This document shows positions 52,430 through 63,654 of a stretch of DNA of 64,000 nt, in pieces (within the stretch, counting starts at the first letter, position 1; each line of letters starts with the position of its first letter). The stretch is taken from positions 1-64,000 of the forward strand of contig CAYMHT010000001.1 in the NCBI GenBank assembly GCA_964390305.1, given 5' to 3'. Made by a program: the position numbers and the translations under genes. Source of the stretch: SKLM01 sp964390305 (GTDB lineage Bacteria; Chloroflexota; Anaerolineae; B4-G1). The notes beneath the pieces are model-generated. The model made no database searches and was not told where the DNA came from. It worked only from the letters and a program-made list of their open reading frames with translations.

Positions 52430-53629
52430 TTGATCGAGTCATACCGCATCCTGATGGTCGCTCCCACATCGTTCTTCCTCGATTATGGATGCCACGTGCG
52501 GATTCTGGAGGAGGCGCGAGCGCTTCAACGGCTGGGGCACGAGGTGACCATCGTCACCTACTATCTGGGCCGCGATCTCCCGGACCTGGAGATCATCCGC
52601 ACCCGGCCCACCCCCTGGCGTGCCGACTACGAGGTGGGTTCTTCGCTCCATAAGGTCGCTTTTGACATCTTCTTGTCGTGGACTGGCGTCAAGACCGTAA
52701 TGAACCGTCGCTTCGATTTGATCCACGGTCATCTTCATGAGGGAGCACTCATCGGCTACATGCTCAGCCGGCTCGGGGGATTGCCGCTGGTGGCCGACTT
52801 TCAGGGCAGCATGACCAGTGAGATGGTGGATCACCACTTCCTCGATCCGGACAAGCCATGGTACCGCTGGGTGCGGCTACTGGAATGGCGTGTTACCCAC
52901 TTGCCTGACGCCATTGTCACCAGCACTCAGATGACGGCACTTCTGCTAGAGCGCGACTTCAACTGCCGCGCGGGGCGCGTCTATCCTGTGCCAGACTCCG
53001 TCAGTCTGGACTTCTTTCGGCCCGACGTGTTGGGCCCCAACATGGTGGAGGAACGACGTGCGGCACTGGGCATCCCAACCGGGCGTCCAGTCGTGGTCTA
53101 CCTGGGACTTCTGGCCGATTATCAGGGTACACCCCACCTCGTGAAGGCTGCCCATCTGCTTAAGAACCGAGGGACAGAGGCGCATTTCCTGATCATGGGC
53201 TTTCCCAGTGTCGCGCACTACCGGCAGATGGCTGTGGATCTCGGGGTCGCCGATCGAGTGACCTTCACCGGGAAGGTGCCATACGAGGAGGCCCCGGCGA
53301 ACCTGGCACTGGGTGATATCGCCGCGGCTCCCAAGTTGTCCGCCACGGAGGGCGCAGGCAAGATCCTGAACTACATGGCCATGGGATTACCGACCGTCGC
53401 TTTCGATACACCGGTCAGCCGAGAGTACCTGGGGGCCCTGGGGGCCTACGCCACCCCAAACGGCGATCCCGCTGCTCTGGCCGATGCGATCGCCGAACTG
53501 TTGCAGGCACCGGCTCGCTGCCGGGACACCGGCCGCAAGCTGCGCGAACGTGCCGGTCGACATTTCTCTTGGGATCGAGCTGGGCGCCATCTGCTCAAGA
53601 TCTACCGGACGCTGCTCGAACCAGCGTAG
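52430..53629 (+). CDS. Glycosyltransferase family 4
   Basis: 399 residues from TTG 52430, or ATG 52454 (RILMVAPTSFFLDYGCHVRI is the usual start of the family, so either is possible). GT-B fold with a C-terminal nucleotide-sugar domain (VVYLGLLADYQGTPHLVKA, then ATEGAGKILNYMAMGLPTVAF, an EX7E-like region). A cytoplasmic enzyme for polysaccharide or glycolipid synthesis; it lies 48 bases before a polysaccharide ABC permease gene, which fits an export locus. Confidence 0.87.
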   Translation: MIESYRILMVAPTSFFLDYGCHVRILEEARALQRLGHEVTIVTYYLGRDLPDLEIIRTRPTPWRADYEVGSSLHKVAFDIFLSWTGVKTVMNRRFDLIHGHLHEGALIGYMLSRLGGLPLVADFQGSMTSEMVDHHFLDPDKPWYRWVRLLEWRVTHLPDAIVTSTQMTALLLERDFNCRAGRVYPVPDSVSLDFFRPDVLGPNMVEERRAALGIPTGRPVVVYLGLLADYQGTPHLVKAAHLLKNRGTEAHFLIMGFPSVAHYRQMAVDLGVADRVTFTGKVPYEEAPANLALGDIAAAPKLSATEGAGKILNYMAMGLPTVAFDTPVSREYLGALGAYATPNGDPAALADAIAELLQAPARCRDTGRKLRERAGRHFSWDRAGRHLLKIYRTLLEPA

Positions 53630-53676
53630 GCGATCGCTGATAATCGGGAGAGGAGTTCCGAGGAAATTCAACGTCT

Positions 53677-54492
53677 ATGGGCATTCTATCTCGACTGAGA
53701 GAGCTGTGGCAGTACCGTGAACTGATTCGTAACCTGGTCGTGCGTGACCTCAAGGTTCGCTACCGAAACTCGGTACTGGGCATCGTCTGGTCCTGGGCAA
53801 ACCCGCTGCTGATGATGCTGGTCTTCACGGCAGTCTTCAACTTTCTCTTCCTCCAGTCCAAGCTGAGGCATTACCACGTCTTTCTGTTGTGTGCCCTGCT
53901 CCCCTGGCAGTTCTTCGCCCAGTCGGTGACCGAGGCAACTGACAGCATCGTGGCGAACGCTCACCTGATCAAGAAAGTCTACTTCCCGCGTGAGGTGCTT
54001 CCACTATCGATCATTCTATCGAACCTGGTCAACTTCGTCATCGCGCTGCCTGTGTTCTTCGCTCTCGCCGTCGTCTCCGGCGCCCGTCTCACGCCTTGGG
54101 TGCTCCTACTGCCCGTTCCCATCCTGGTTCAGGTGATGTTCAGCCTGGGCATCTGCCTTATCTTGTCTACCCTTAACGTCTTTTATCGGGATACGAGGAT
54201 CATCATGAGCGTGGTGATGCAAGCCTGGTTCTTCTTGACGCCGGTCTTCTATCCCATCGCGCGCATCGGACAGGAGAAGAGCCTCTTCGGTCTCACGTTC
54301 GATGCCCAACTCTGGCTCCGCCGCCTGAACCCCATGGCCTCAGTCATTGCCTCCTACCGCGATCTGCTCTATTGGGGCACCTACACAGGCCTCGACTTCC
54401 TCCTCCGCACGGCCCTCACCTCGGTGGTCGTTCTCGTGATCGGCTATCTGATCTTCCTACGGTACAGTCCGCGTTTCGGCGAGGAGGTGTAG
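53677..54492 (+). CDS. ABC-2 type polysaccharide export permease (Wzm/TagG-like)
   Basis: 271 residues with about six membrane helices. RDLKVRYRNSVLGIVWSWANPLLMML and LLPWQFFAQSVTEATDSIVANAHLIKKVYFPREVLP are hallmarks of the Wzm/TagG group that exports lipid-linked polysaccharide. The partner ATPase (Wzt/TagH), normally the next gene, is not here: the next gene is priA, unrelated. The GT4 gene upstream supports a glycan-export role. Confidence 0.9.
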   Translation: MGILSRLRELWQYRELIRNLVVRDLKVRYRNSVLGIVWSWANPLLMMLVFTAVFNFLFLQSKLRHYHVFLLCALLPWQFFAQSVTEATDSIVANAHLIKKVYFPREVLPLSIILSNLVNFVIALPVFFALAVVSGARLTPWVLLLPVPILVQVMFSLGICLILSTLNVFYRDTRIIMSVVMQAWFFLTPVFYPIARIGQEKSLFGLTFDAQLWLRRLNPMASVIASYRDLLYWGTYTGLDFLLRTALTSVVVLVIGYLIFLRYSPRFGEEV

Positions 54493-54546
54493 GCGGGGTC
54501 ACCGACTCAGCTGCCCCGGCGAGCAGGCCAAGACGAAGAGGCTCCG

Positions 54547-57108
<2,562 letters not shown>

Positions 57109-57229
57109 CTGAGCCGGTCATCTCGAGAGGCAGACAGTTCTCCTGACTCGCCTCCCGCCTCTTCCCCCACAGAGACGAGCCATGAGCTTGAGGCAGCGAC
57201 CTACTGCTCACATGTTCGCCCACCGATCG

Positions 57230-57258
57230 TTGTCTCTCGGCTGCAATGATGTTATAAT
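57230..57258 (+). promoter_or_regulatory. Promoter of the coiled-coil gene
   Basis: TTGTCT (57230-57235), 17-bp spacer, TATAAT (57253-57258) with extended TGT. The gene start is about 45 nt after the predicted transcription start. Confidence 0.8.
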
Positions 57259-57309
57259 CGATTCTGGTGCATCTGCATCTCGCACTGACGCGTATTAGAG
57301 GAGTGGACC

Positions 57310-58518
57310 ATGGTAACGAAGATCACGGAGTCGATGGATCTGGCACAGGCGCTGCAAACGCTAAAGTGGCTCGATGAGGAGCGCCGCAAGGACAAGGCCA
57401 CAATCGCGAAGCTGGAGGAGCGATTGCAGGAACAGGACAGAGTACTGAGTCGGCAGTCGGCGCAGGTTCAAGAGCTTCGTTCGTCCCTGGCCAGCGTCGA
57501 AGGAACACTCTCCAAGGTCGATGAGTTCGAGGAGATGGTTTCGAACTACAAGAAAGAGATGACTCATCAACTTGAGCAGCGTGACGAGACCTGGCGTAAG
57601 CAACGGGCCGAGTCGCAACAGTTGCGAGAGATCGAACACGAGGCCATAAAGGCGCATCTTAATCGCTTCGAGAAGGAGCTCCGCGTTCTACCTCGCTACG
57701 ACGAACAGATCAGTGCCCGCGAGGCTGAGGAAGAGCGCCTGACGAAGCAGATTCAGACGCTGCAGATGGCCGTGGCGGAGTTGAGAAAGCGGCTCGAGGA
57801 GCCGACGAAAGCAGTCTCCTACCTGGAGGAGCGGCGTCGTGCTGACCACCGCCGCCTTGGGGAATTCGAGCAAGAGATTCCCGACCTGCATACGAAGATC
57901 GACAAGTTGACGCAGAAGCTTCTCCTGGTCGAACAGCACGTACAGAAGCAGCAGTCTCGCGTGGAACAGGCCGTCCAGGAGACACGAAAATACCAGGAGC
58001 CCATCGAGGAACTCCGGATTGCCAGCTTCCAGCGGGAGCAGAAGGTACAGCAGTACCTCGATCAGGGCCAACAGGTGGCCGAGGAGCTGGAGCGGCTGCG
58101 GGAGCAGACCCACGGTTTCATTGAGCGAAGACAACAGGTGAAGAGAGCCCTGAGTGCGCTCGAGAAATTCAAGACGCGTATCGAGAGACATCAGGACGAG
58201 ATGGCAGAGAGACAGCGGATCGCTCACGAGCGAATTGAGCGAGAGTGGGAAGAATGGGAAACGGCGCGAGCCAAGGAGCTGAAGAAGCAAGAGATCGTCC
58301 TTGAACAACGTCGCCGCCAGCAGGAGCAGACCGACGCCGAGCAAGAAAGACGCCTCGCGGAGCTGGAGGGCACCGTCCGTCTGTATGGCGATCAGCTGAA
58401 GGCCTTGTGGGAGGCGCAGCGCGCCGACGCCGAGAGCCTGTTGAGCGCCGCTCGGGAAGTCTACGGGGAGTTGGTTGCCCCAATTGATGAGCAGCTGGCG
58501 ATTCTGCGCGGCGAATAA
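57310..58518 (+). CDS. Coiled-coil protein of unknown function
   Basis: 402 residues; ATG follows AGAGGAG. Nearly the whole chain is heptad-rich (Glu, Gln, Lys, Arg, Leu), with few Gly and Pro and no membrane helix, signal peptide or nucleotide-binding motif. Proline breaks near residues 123, 161 and 220 (VLPRYDE, EEPTKAV, YQEPIEE) divide it into several coiled-coil rods. It resembles the middle of SMC or cytoskeletal proteins without the ATPase head. It has its own strong promoter and lies 14 bases before selB. Could be a structural filament or scaffold; I know no homologue by name. Confidence 0.65.
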   Translation: MVTKITESMDLAQALQTLKWLDEERRKDKATIAKLEERLQEQDRVLSRQSAQVQELRSSLASVEGTLSKVDEFEEMVSNYKKEMTHQLEQRDETWRKQRAESQQLREIEHEAIKAHLNRFEKELRVLPRYDEQISAREAEEERLTKQIQTLQMAVAELRKRLEEPTKAVSYLEERRRADHRRLGEFEQEIPDLHTKIDKLTQKLLLVEQHVQKQQSRVEQAVQETRKYQEPIEELRIASFQREQKVQQYLDQGQQVAEELERLREQTHGFIERRQQVKRALSALEKFKTRIERHQDEMAERQRIAHERIEREWEEWETARAKELKKQEIVLEQRRRQQEQTDAEQERRLAELEGTVRLYGDQLKALWEAQRADAESLLSAAREVYGELVAPIDEQLAILRGE

Positions 58519-58532
58519 GCACGAGCGAACCA

Positions 58533-60473
58533 ATGCACGTAATTGGGACTGCCGGTCATGTAGACCACGGTAAGTCCGCCCTGGTTCTCGCTCTCACGGG
58601 CATTGACCCAGATCGCCTGCGCGAGGAGAAGGAGCGCGGTCTCACCATCGACCTTGGCTTCGCCTGGCTTAAGCTTCCCAACGGCGAGGCTGTCGGTATC
58701 GTCGACGTGCCAGGTCACCGTGACTTCGTTGAGAACATGCTCGCGGGCGTCGGCAGCATCGACGCGACCCTCTTCGTCGTCGCTGCCGATGAGAGCGTGA
58801 TGCCGCAGACCCGCGAACACCTCGCCATCCTCGATCTACTGAACGTTGACAGGGGAGTGGTTGCGTTAACCAAGATCGATGTCGTGGAAAGCGAGGAGTG
58901 GCTTGACTTGGTGGTGGAGGATGTCATACAGACGCTGGAAGGCACGGTGCTGGAGGACGCCCCCCTCGTTCTCACGTCGGCCCGTACGAGACAGGGCCTC
59001 GATGAGTTGCTGGCTGCGCTACAAAGAGTGCTGACCACAACCGAGCCGCAGCTTCCTCGTGGTCACCCCAGACTGTCCATCGACCGAGTGTTCACCGTCA
59101 GCGGCTTCGGCACCGTCGTCACCGGCACGCTCATTGACGGTCATCTACAGGTAGGGCAGGAGGTAGAGATACAGCCTCAAGGACTACGAGCTCGCGTGCG
59201 CGGTCTTCAGACCCACAAGGAGGAGGTGGAGCGAGCCGTGCCGGGCAGCCGGGTGGCCATTAACCTCAGCGGCATCGACAAGGATCAACTGCAGCGTGGG
59301 GACGTCATCACGTCTCCTGGCTGGCTCCATGCCACGACGCTGGTGGACGTGAGATTGCGTTACCTGCCGGACATCCTCTGGCCAGACCTGGGGCAATTTG
59401 CGCAGCGCTCGCTGCGTCACAATACTGAGCTCAAATTCTATGTTGGGGCCGCCGAGGTCATGGCCCGTGTCCGGCTCCTGGGCAGAGAAGCTCTCTCGCC
59501 CGGCCAGACTGGCTGGGTTCAGTTGGAGCTCCAGGATCCGGTGGCTGTGGTCAAGGATGACCGCTACATTGTGCGCCTGCCCTCACCTCCCACAACCGTT
59601 GGCGGGGGCATCGTCGTAGATCCCCATCCTGGTCGCAAGCACCGTCGGTTCCGCTCCCAGGTCGTTGACCGTCTGGAGACACTCGCGGAAGGAAGCCCAT
59701 CGGCAATGCTACTCCAGACACTCAAACGGCAGGAGCCCGTCGCTGTCCGAGATCTGCTGCAGGACGTGAGACTCGGAGAAGATCCTGCCGAGGCCTTGAC
59801 TCAGCTGCTGAACGAAGATGAAGCCGTTCTCCTGGCAAGAGGGAAAGATCGCGAACCCCCAAGTGAGGACCGCATGGCTTCCAGCACGCGGTTGGTGGTC
59901 AGCAAGGACTGGTGGTCCAACCTGATGGCACGCACCGTGAGCGAGCTATCAGCCTACCACGAATCGTTTCCTTTGCGAAGAGGCATGCCTCGAGAGGCCC
60001 TGCGCAGCAGCTTGCGCCTGACGCCTAAGGTCTTCGATGCGACCATGGCTCGGGCCGATGCGGAGGGCGTCGTTGCTGACGAAGGAGCCACCGTCCGCCT
60101 GACGTCTCATGCCGTCCGGTTCACGCCTGAGCAGAGGCGCCAGGTGGAAGATCTGCTGACCGCTTTCCGCCGCCACCCTTACGCGCCCCCCTCGGTCAAG
60201 GAGAGTATCGACCTTGTGGGGCAGGAGGTACTCAACGTCTTGCTGCAGCGCGGGGACTTAGTGCAGGTCTCCCCGGACGTGGTGTTCCTATCGGAGACCT
60301 ACCAAGAGATGATCCGCCGGATACAAGAGCAGATTCAGCACCGTGGTAGCCTCACCCTCGCCGAGGTTCGAGACCTGTTCGGCTCCAGCCGAAAATATGT
60401 TCAGGCTCTCTTGGAGCACCTGGACGAGGTGGGTATCACGAAACGGGTTGGTGACAAGCGCGTCCTGCGCTAG
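58533..60473 (+). CDS. selB: Selenocysteine-specific translation elongation factor SelB
   Basis: 646 residues. GTPase domain: GTAGHVDHGKSALVLALTG (P-loop ~5-16), REEKERGLTIDLGFAW, DVPGHRDF (58-64) and TKID. EF-Tu-like domains 2 and 3 follow, with a C-terminal winged-helix domain set (VRDLFGSSRKYVQALLEHLD) that binds the SECIS hairpin of the mRNA. The length and tail distinguish it from EF-Tu. It delivers selenocysteyl-tRNA to UGA codons, so this organism likely uses selenocysteine, although selA, selC and selD are not in the window. Confidence 0.94.
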   Translation: MHVIGTAGHVDHGKSALVLALTGIDPDRLREEKERGLTIDLGFAWLKLPNGEAVGIVDVPGHRDFVENMLAGVGSIDATLFVVAADESVMPQTREHLAILDLLNVDRGVVALTKIDVVESEEWLDLVVEDVIQTLEGTVLEDAPLVLTSARTRQGLDELLAALQRVLTTTEPQLPRGHPRLSIDRVFTVSGFGTVVTGTLIDGHLQVGQEVEIQPQGLRARVRGLQTHKEEVERAVPGSRVAINLSGIDKDQLQRGDVITSPGWLHATTLVDVRLRYLPDILWPDLGQFAQRSLRHNTELKFYVGAAEVMARVRLLGREALSPGQTGWVQLELQDPVAVVKDDRYIVRLPSPPTTVGGGIVVDPHPGRKHRRFRSQVVDRLETLAEGSPSAMLLQTLKRQEPVAVRDLLQDVRLGEDPAEALTQLLNEDEAVLLARGKDREPPSEDRMASSTRLVVSKDWWSNLMARTVSELSAYHESFPLRRGMPREALRSSLRLTPKVFDATMARADAEGVVADEGATVRLTSHAVRFTPEQRRQVEDLLTAFRRHPYAPPSVKESIDLVGQEVLNVLLQRGDLVQVSPDVVFLSETYQEMIRRIQEQIQHRGSLTLAEVRDLFGSSRKYVQALLEHLDEVGITKRVGDKRVLR

Positions 60474-60492
60474 AGCGCGCCCGAGCTAGCAG

Positions 60493-60510
60493 CGGAAGTC
60501 GTCTCTTCCG
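60493..60510. terminator. Weak hairpin between convergent selB and rarA
   Basis: CGGAAG (60493-60498) pairs with CTTCCG (60505-60510), 6-nt loop, followed by TTCCC. A short stem and no real T-tract; low confidence. Confidence 0.3.
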
Positions 60511-60526
60511 TTCCCGGCGTCTCGTT

Positions 60527-61873
60527 TCACGTCCCCTGTTTCATCTCCTTCAGCCGCTCAACAATCTCCTGCTCGTACCCATGCCCCTTCGGCCTGAACC
60601 ACCCACCATCCATCCCTTCCGGTAGGTACCGCTGCTCCACCCACCCTCCTGGATAGGCGTGCGGATACTTGTACCCCTCGTGCTCCCCTATCGTCCGCTC
60701 GTAGTGCTCGCGGAGCGCGCCGCGGAATACGTCGCCCTTGTCGCGCAGGTACAGGGGGATTGGGCCGGCACCGTGCTCCCTCACCTCCTCCAGTGCCTTC
60801 CAGTAGGCGCCGACGGAGTTCGACTTAGGCGCTGTCGCCAGATACAGCGTCGCCATCGCCATGTGGTACTGCCCCTCTGGCATCCCCACCCATTCGAAAG
60901 CCTGGGCGCAGGCGTTCACCACCTGCACCCCATCCGGATCGGCGAGGCCGATATCCTCCGCTGCCAGGATGTAGAGGCGGCGCAGGATAAACCGCGGATC
61001 CTCGCCCGCGGCGACCATCTTGGCCAGCCAGTACAGTGCCGCATCAGGGTCGCTGCCCCGCACAGACTTGATGAAGGCTGAGGCGGTGTCGTAATGCTGA
61101 TCGCCAGTCTTGTCGTAGCGGAGCGCGCGCTGCTGAATCGAATCCTCAGCCACGCCTAAGGTCACGTGGATGACCCCATCTTCATTGGGTGGCGTGCTCT
61201 CGACCGCCAGCTCAAGGGCGTTCAGGGCGTCCCGAGCGTCGCCCCCTGCCACGCGCACCAGATGGGCCAGCGCCCTGTCGCTGATCCGGACGTGGCGGTC
61301 ACCGTAGCCGTGTTCTGCATCCTGAACAGCGCGCTTCAGAATAGCCTTCACCTCGTCGTCCGCCAGCGCCTCGAACTGGAAGATCCGAGAGCGAGAGACG
61401 AGGGGCCCGATGACCTCGAAATACGGATTCTCTGTCGTGGCGCCGATGAGCACGATGGTACCATCTTCGACGTGGGGCAGCAGCGCATCCTGCTGTGCCT
61501 TGTTCCAGCGGTGGATCTCGTCCACAAACAGGATCGTACGTTGGCCGTACATCCCCAGCCGATCCCTGGCTTCCTTGATGATACGCCGCAGATCGGCGAC
61601 CCCGGCCAGCACAGCGCTGATGGTCTCGAAGTGTCTCTCGGTCGAGTTAGCGATGATCATCGCCAACGTCGTCTTGCCAGTGCCCGGTGGCCCCCAGAAG
61701 ATCAGTGAAGAGAAGAGGCGATCGGCCTCAATCGCGCGGCGCAGCAATCGTCCCTCGCCGACGATGTGCTCCTGGCCGACAAACTCCCCCAGGCTACGTG
61801 GGCGCATGCGTGCTGCCAAAGGTGCCTGCCGGCGAATCCACTCCTTGCGGCGGTGTTCAAACAAGTCGTCCAT
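60527..61873 (-). CDS. rarA: Replication-associated recombination protein A (RarA/MgsA) AAA+ ATPase
   Basis: 448 residues from ATG 61873 (MDDLFEHRRK matches the family start and has GGGAG upstream; ATG 61924 would add 17 residues). Walker A GPPGTGKTT (~61-69), Walker B with ILFVDEIHRW, sensor TTENPYFEV, and the C-terminal MgsA region (SVRGSDPDAALYWLAKMV, MPEGQYHMAMATLYLATAPKSNS). The enzyme acts on stalled replication forks. The promoter lies at 61944-61972. Confidence 0.95.
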   Translation of the reverse strand: MDDLFEHRRKEWIRRQAPLAARMRPRSLGEFVGQEHIVGEGRLLRRAIEADRLFSSLIFWGPPGTGKTTLAMIIANSTERHFETISAVLAGVADLRRIIKEARDRLGMYGQRTILFVDEIHRWNKAQQDALLPHVEDGTIVLIGATTENPYFEVIGPLVSRSRIFQFEALADDEVKAILKRAVQDAEHGYGDRHVRISDRALAHLVRVAGGDARDALNALELAVESTPPNEDGVIHVTLGVAEDSIQQRALRYDKTGDQHYDTASAFIKSVRGSDPDAALYWLAKMVAAGEDPRFILRRLYILAAEDIGLADPDGVQVVNACAQAFEWVGMPEGQYHMAMATLYLATAPKSNSVGAYWKALEEVREHGAGPIPLYLRDKGDVFRGALREHYERTIGEHEGYKYPHAYPGGWVEQRYLPEGMDGGWFRPKGHGYEQEIVERLKEMKQGT

Positions 61874-61943
61874 ACTGAACTCACTCCCAATATTCCTGCG
61901 GGAGAGACCTCCTCTCCCCATCATCCGGGCACAGACCTATCTT

Positions 61944-61972
61944 ATTCTAGACCAAGCGTTGGCTTGCGGCAA
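61944..61972 (-). promoter_or_regulatory. rarA promoter
   Basis: Minus strand TTGCCG (61972-61967), 17-bp spacer, TAGAAT (61949-61944). The spacer contains CCAAC-GCTTGG-like imperfect symmetry. Predicted start about 61937. Confidence 0.75.
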
Positions 61973-62050
61973 GACACTGGTGCAAGAAGGCGCCTCACCA
62001 CTCGCTCAATCATAAGGGATGCAAAGGCGCAACAGAAACGAAGGGTCAAG

Positions 62051-62087
62051 GTGGTAGACTCTGCTTCGTGGTGTTATAATCTACCAC
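62051..62087 (+). promoter_or_regulatory. amrBA promoter inside an 8-bp inverted repeat
   Basis: Extended -10 TGTTATAAT (TATAAT 62075-62080) without a good -35. GTGGTAGA (62051-62058) and TCTACCAC (62080-62087) form a perfect inverted repeat around it, resembling an operator. Confidence 0.65.
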
Positions 62088-62153
62088 AACGGTCTGTTGG
62101 CAGTCCGTCTATCGATCAGTCTGTCAGTCTCTGATTTCGTCACGGAGGTGCTG

Positions 62154-62954
62154 ATGTCTAAACTACCGATTCGACAACCGGCTGTGGCTGGGCAATTCTA
62201 CCCGGCAGATCCCGATCGATTGCAGCGGCAGGTCCAGCGTTACATCGACCAGGCATCGCTTCCCGAAGACCTTGGCATCGTGAGAGCAGTCGTGGCTCCG
62301 CACGCTGGCTACGTTTACTCGGGGGCGACGGCTGGACACGCCTTCAAGGCCCTGGAGCAGCTCCCCCCCAAAGACTGGACCGTGTTCCTGCTTGGACCGG
62401 CCCATCGCGTGCCCGTAAACGGCGTCGCGCTGGGCAACTACTCGGCCTTCCGCACCCCTCTCGGGGACGTGCCCGTCGCTGTCGATCGCGTTGCCGACAT
62501 GTTAGAGCGCTCATCGCATTACACCCGGGCAGCCGGCGCTCACGCTCCTGAGCATTGCCTTGAGGTGGAGATCCCGTTCCTTCAAGTAGCCCTGTCCGAC
62601 TTCCGGTTGGTACCCATGCTATTCGGTCAGGTGAATCCGGACGACGTGGCCGAGGACCTGGTCGATCAAATCACCGAGAACGACCTCCTGGTCGTCTCCA
62701 CCGATTTGAGCCACTTCTACCCGTATGACGCAGCTCAGAAGCTGGACCAGGGGTTCTTGGACGCTCTGCTAGAGGGGGACAAGGACGGAGTCATGGAGGG
62801 CGAGGCCTGCGGACGAGCGCCAGCAACGACGCTGATGGAGGTAGCCAGGCATCAGACCTGGAACCCGCATCTGCTGGACTATCGCAACTCCGGCGACACC
62901 GCGGGGGACAAGTCGCGCGTTGTAGGCTATGCCTCGGTCGCCTATACCAGCTGA
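62154..62954 (+). CDS. amrB: AmmeMemoRadiSam system protein B (MEMO1 family)
   Basis: 266 residues from ATG 62154 (CGGAGGTG upstream). Family motifs: RQPAVAGQFYPADPDRL, APHAGYVYSG, LGPAHRVPVNGVAL, EHCLEVEIPFLQ and TDLSHFYPYDAAQ. The conserved His residues match a metal-binding dioxygenase-like site. MEMO1 proteins occur in the three-part AmmeMemoRadiSam system with AMMECR1 and a radical SAM enzyme; the biochemical product is not settled. The AMMECR1 gene follows 38 bases downstream. Confidence 0.94.
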   Translation: MSKLPIRQPAVAGQFYPADPDRLQRQVQRYIDQASLPEDLGIVRAVVAPHAGYVYSGATAGHAFKALEQLPPKDWTVFLLGPAHRVPVNGVALGNYSAFRTPLGDVPVAVDRVADMLERSSHYTRAAGAHAPEHCLEVEIPFLQVALSDFRLVPMLFGQVNPDDVAEDLVDQITENDLLVVSTDLSHFYPYDAAQKLDQGFLDALLEGDKDGVMEGEACGRAPATTLMEVARHQTWNPHLLDYRNSGDTAGDKSRVVGYASVAYTS

Positions 62955-62992
62955 AGTCGACCCGGTCGCCCGGTCAAGGAGAGAATCCCACC

Positions 62993-63559
62993 ATGCCGTT
63001 GTCGCCAGAAGAACGACGATACCTGCTCAATCTGGCACGGGCATCGATAACCCGTGCGGCTCACAACCAGGAATTGCCGCCCATCGACGTGGATACTGTG
63101 CCGGAAAACCTCAAGCGGGATGGGGCGAGCTTCGTCACCTTGAATAAGGATGGCCGTCTGCGCGGGTGCATCGGGTCGCTTGAAGCCCGGCGCCCTCTGG
63201 TGCTCGACGTGCAGCAGAATGCCATAGGGGCAGCGCTTCGCGATCCCCGGTTTCCACCGGTGCGCCCGGGGGAGGTTGAACATCTAGATATCGAGATCTC
63301 GGTGCTCAGCCTCCCGGAGCCCCTGGAGTACGATGACGCTGAAGACCTCCTCGAAAAGCTACGTCCAGGGGTGGATGGGGTGGTCATTGAGAGAGGATGG
63401 CACCGGGCTACCTTTCTTCCCCAGGTGTGGGAGAAGATCCCGGATGAGCGGCAGTTTCTCGAGCGTCTCTGCCTTAAGGCGGGCCTCTCTCCAAATGCCT
63501 ACCGGACTGGCAAGCTCAACGTCTCAACCTATCAGGTAGAGGAGTTCAAGGAAGCATGA
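62993..63559 (+). CDS. amrA: AmmeMemoRadiSam system protein A (AMMECR1 domain)
   Basis: 188 residues. The whole chain is an AMMECR1 domain: ASFVTLNKDGRLRGCIGSLEA (the RGCIG hexapeptide core), then DPRFPPVRPGEVEHLDIEISVLS and ERGWHRATFLPQVWEKIPD. Together with amrB it makes two of the three expected parts; the radical SAM partner AmrS is not seen in this window. ATG follows AAGGAGAG. A strong terminator follows. Confidence 0.94.
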   Translation: MPLSPEERRYLLNLARASITRAAHNQELPPIDVDTVPENLKRDGASFVTLNKDGRLRGCIGSLEARRPLVLDVQQNAIGAALRDPRFPPVRPGEVEHLDIEISVLSLPEPLEYDDAEDLLEKLRPGVDGVVIERGWHRATFLPQVWEKIPDERQFLERLCLKAGLSPNAYRTGKLNVSTYQVEEFKEA

Positions 63560-63582
63560 ACCCACGTTCAGTCGGCAACCAG

Positions 63583-63617
63583 GCGGGGGCTGAGGACGAA
63601 TCCTCAGCCCCCGCTTT
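63583..63617 (+). terminator. Terminator after amrA
   Basis: A 14-bp perfect stem (63583-63596 with 63601-63614), loop CGAA, then TTTA. It separates amrA from the convergent DUF3048 gene. Confidence 0.85.
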
Positions 63618-63654
63618 AGGTTCAGGTGGGCCGGTCGGAGGTCCTTCGACCGTC

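Noticed and set aside
57688..58533. Leucine-rich 281-codon frame antisense to the coiled-coil gene
   Set aside because: Leu-rich only because Glu, Gln and Lys codons read as Leu and Phe on the other strand.
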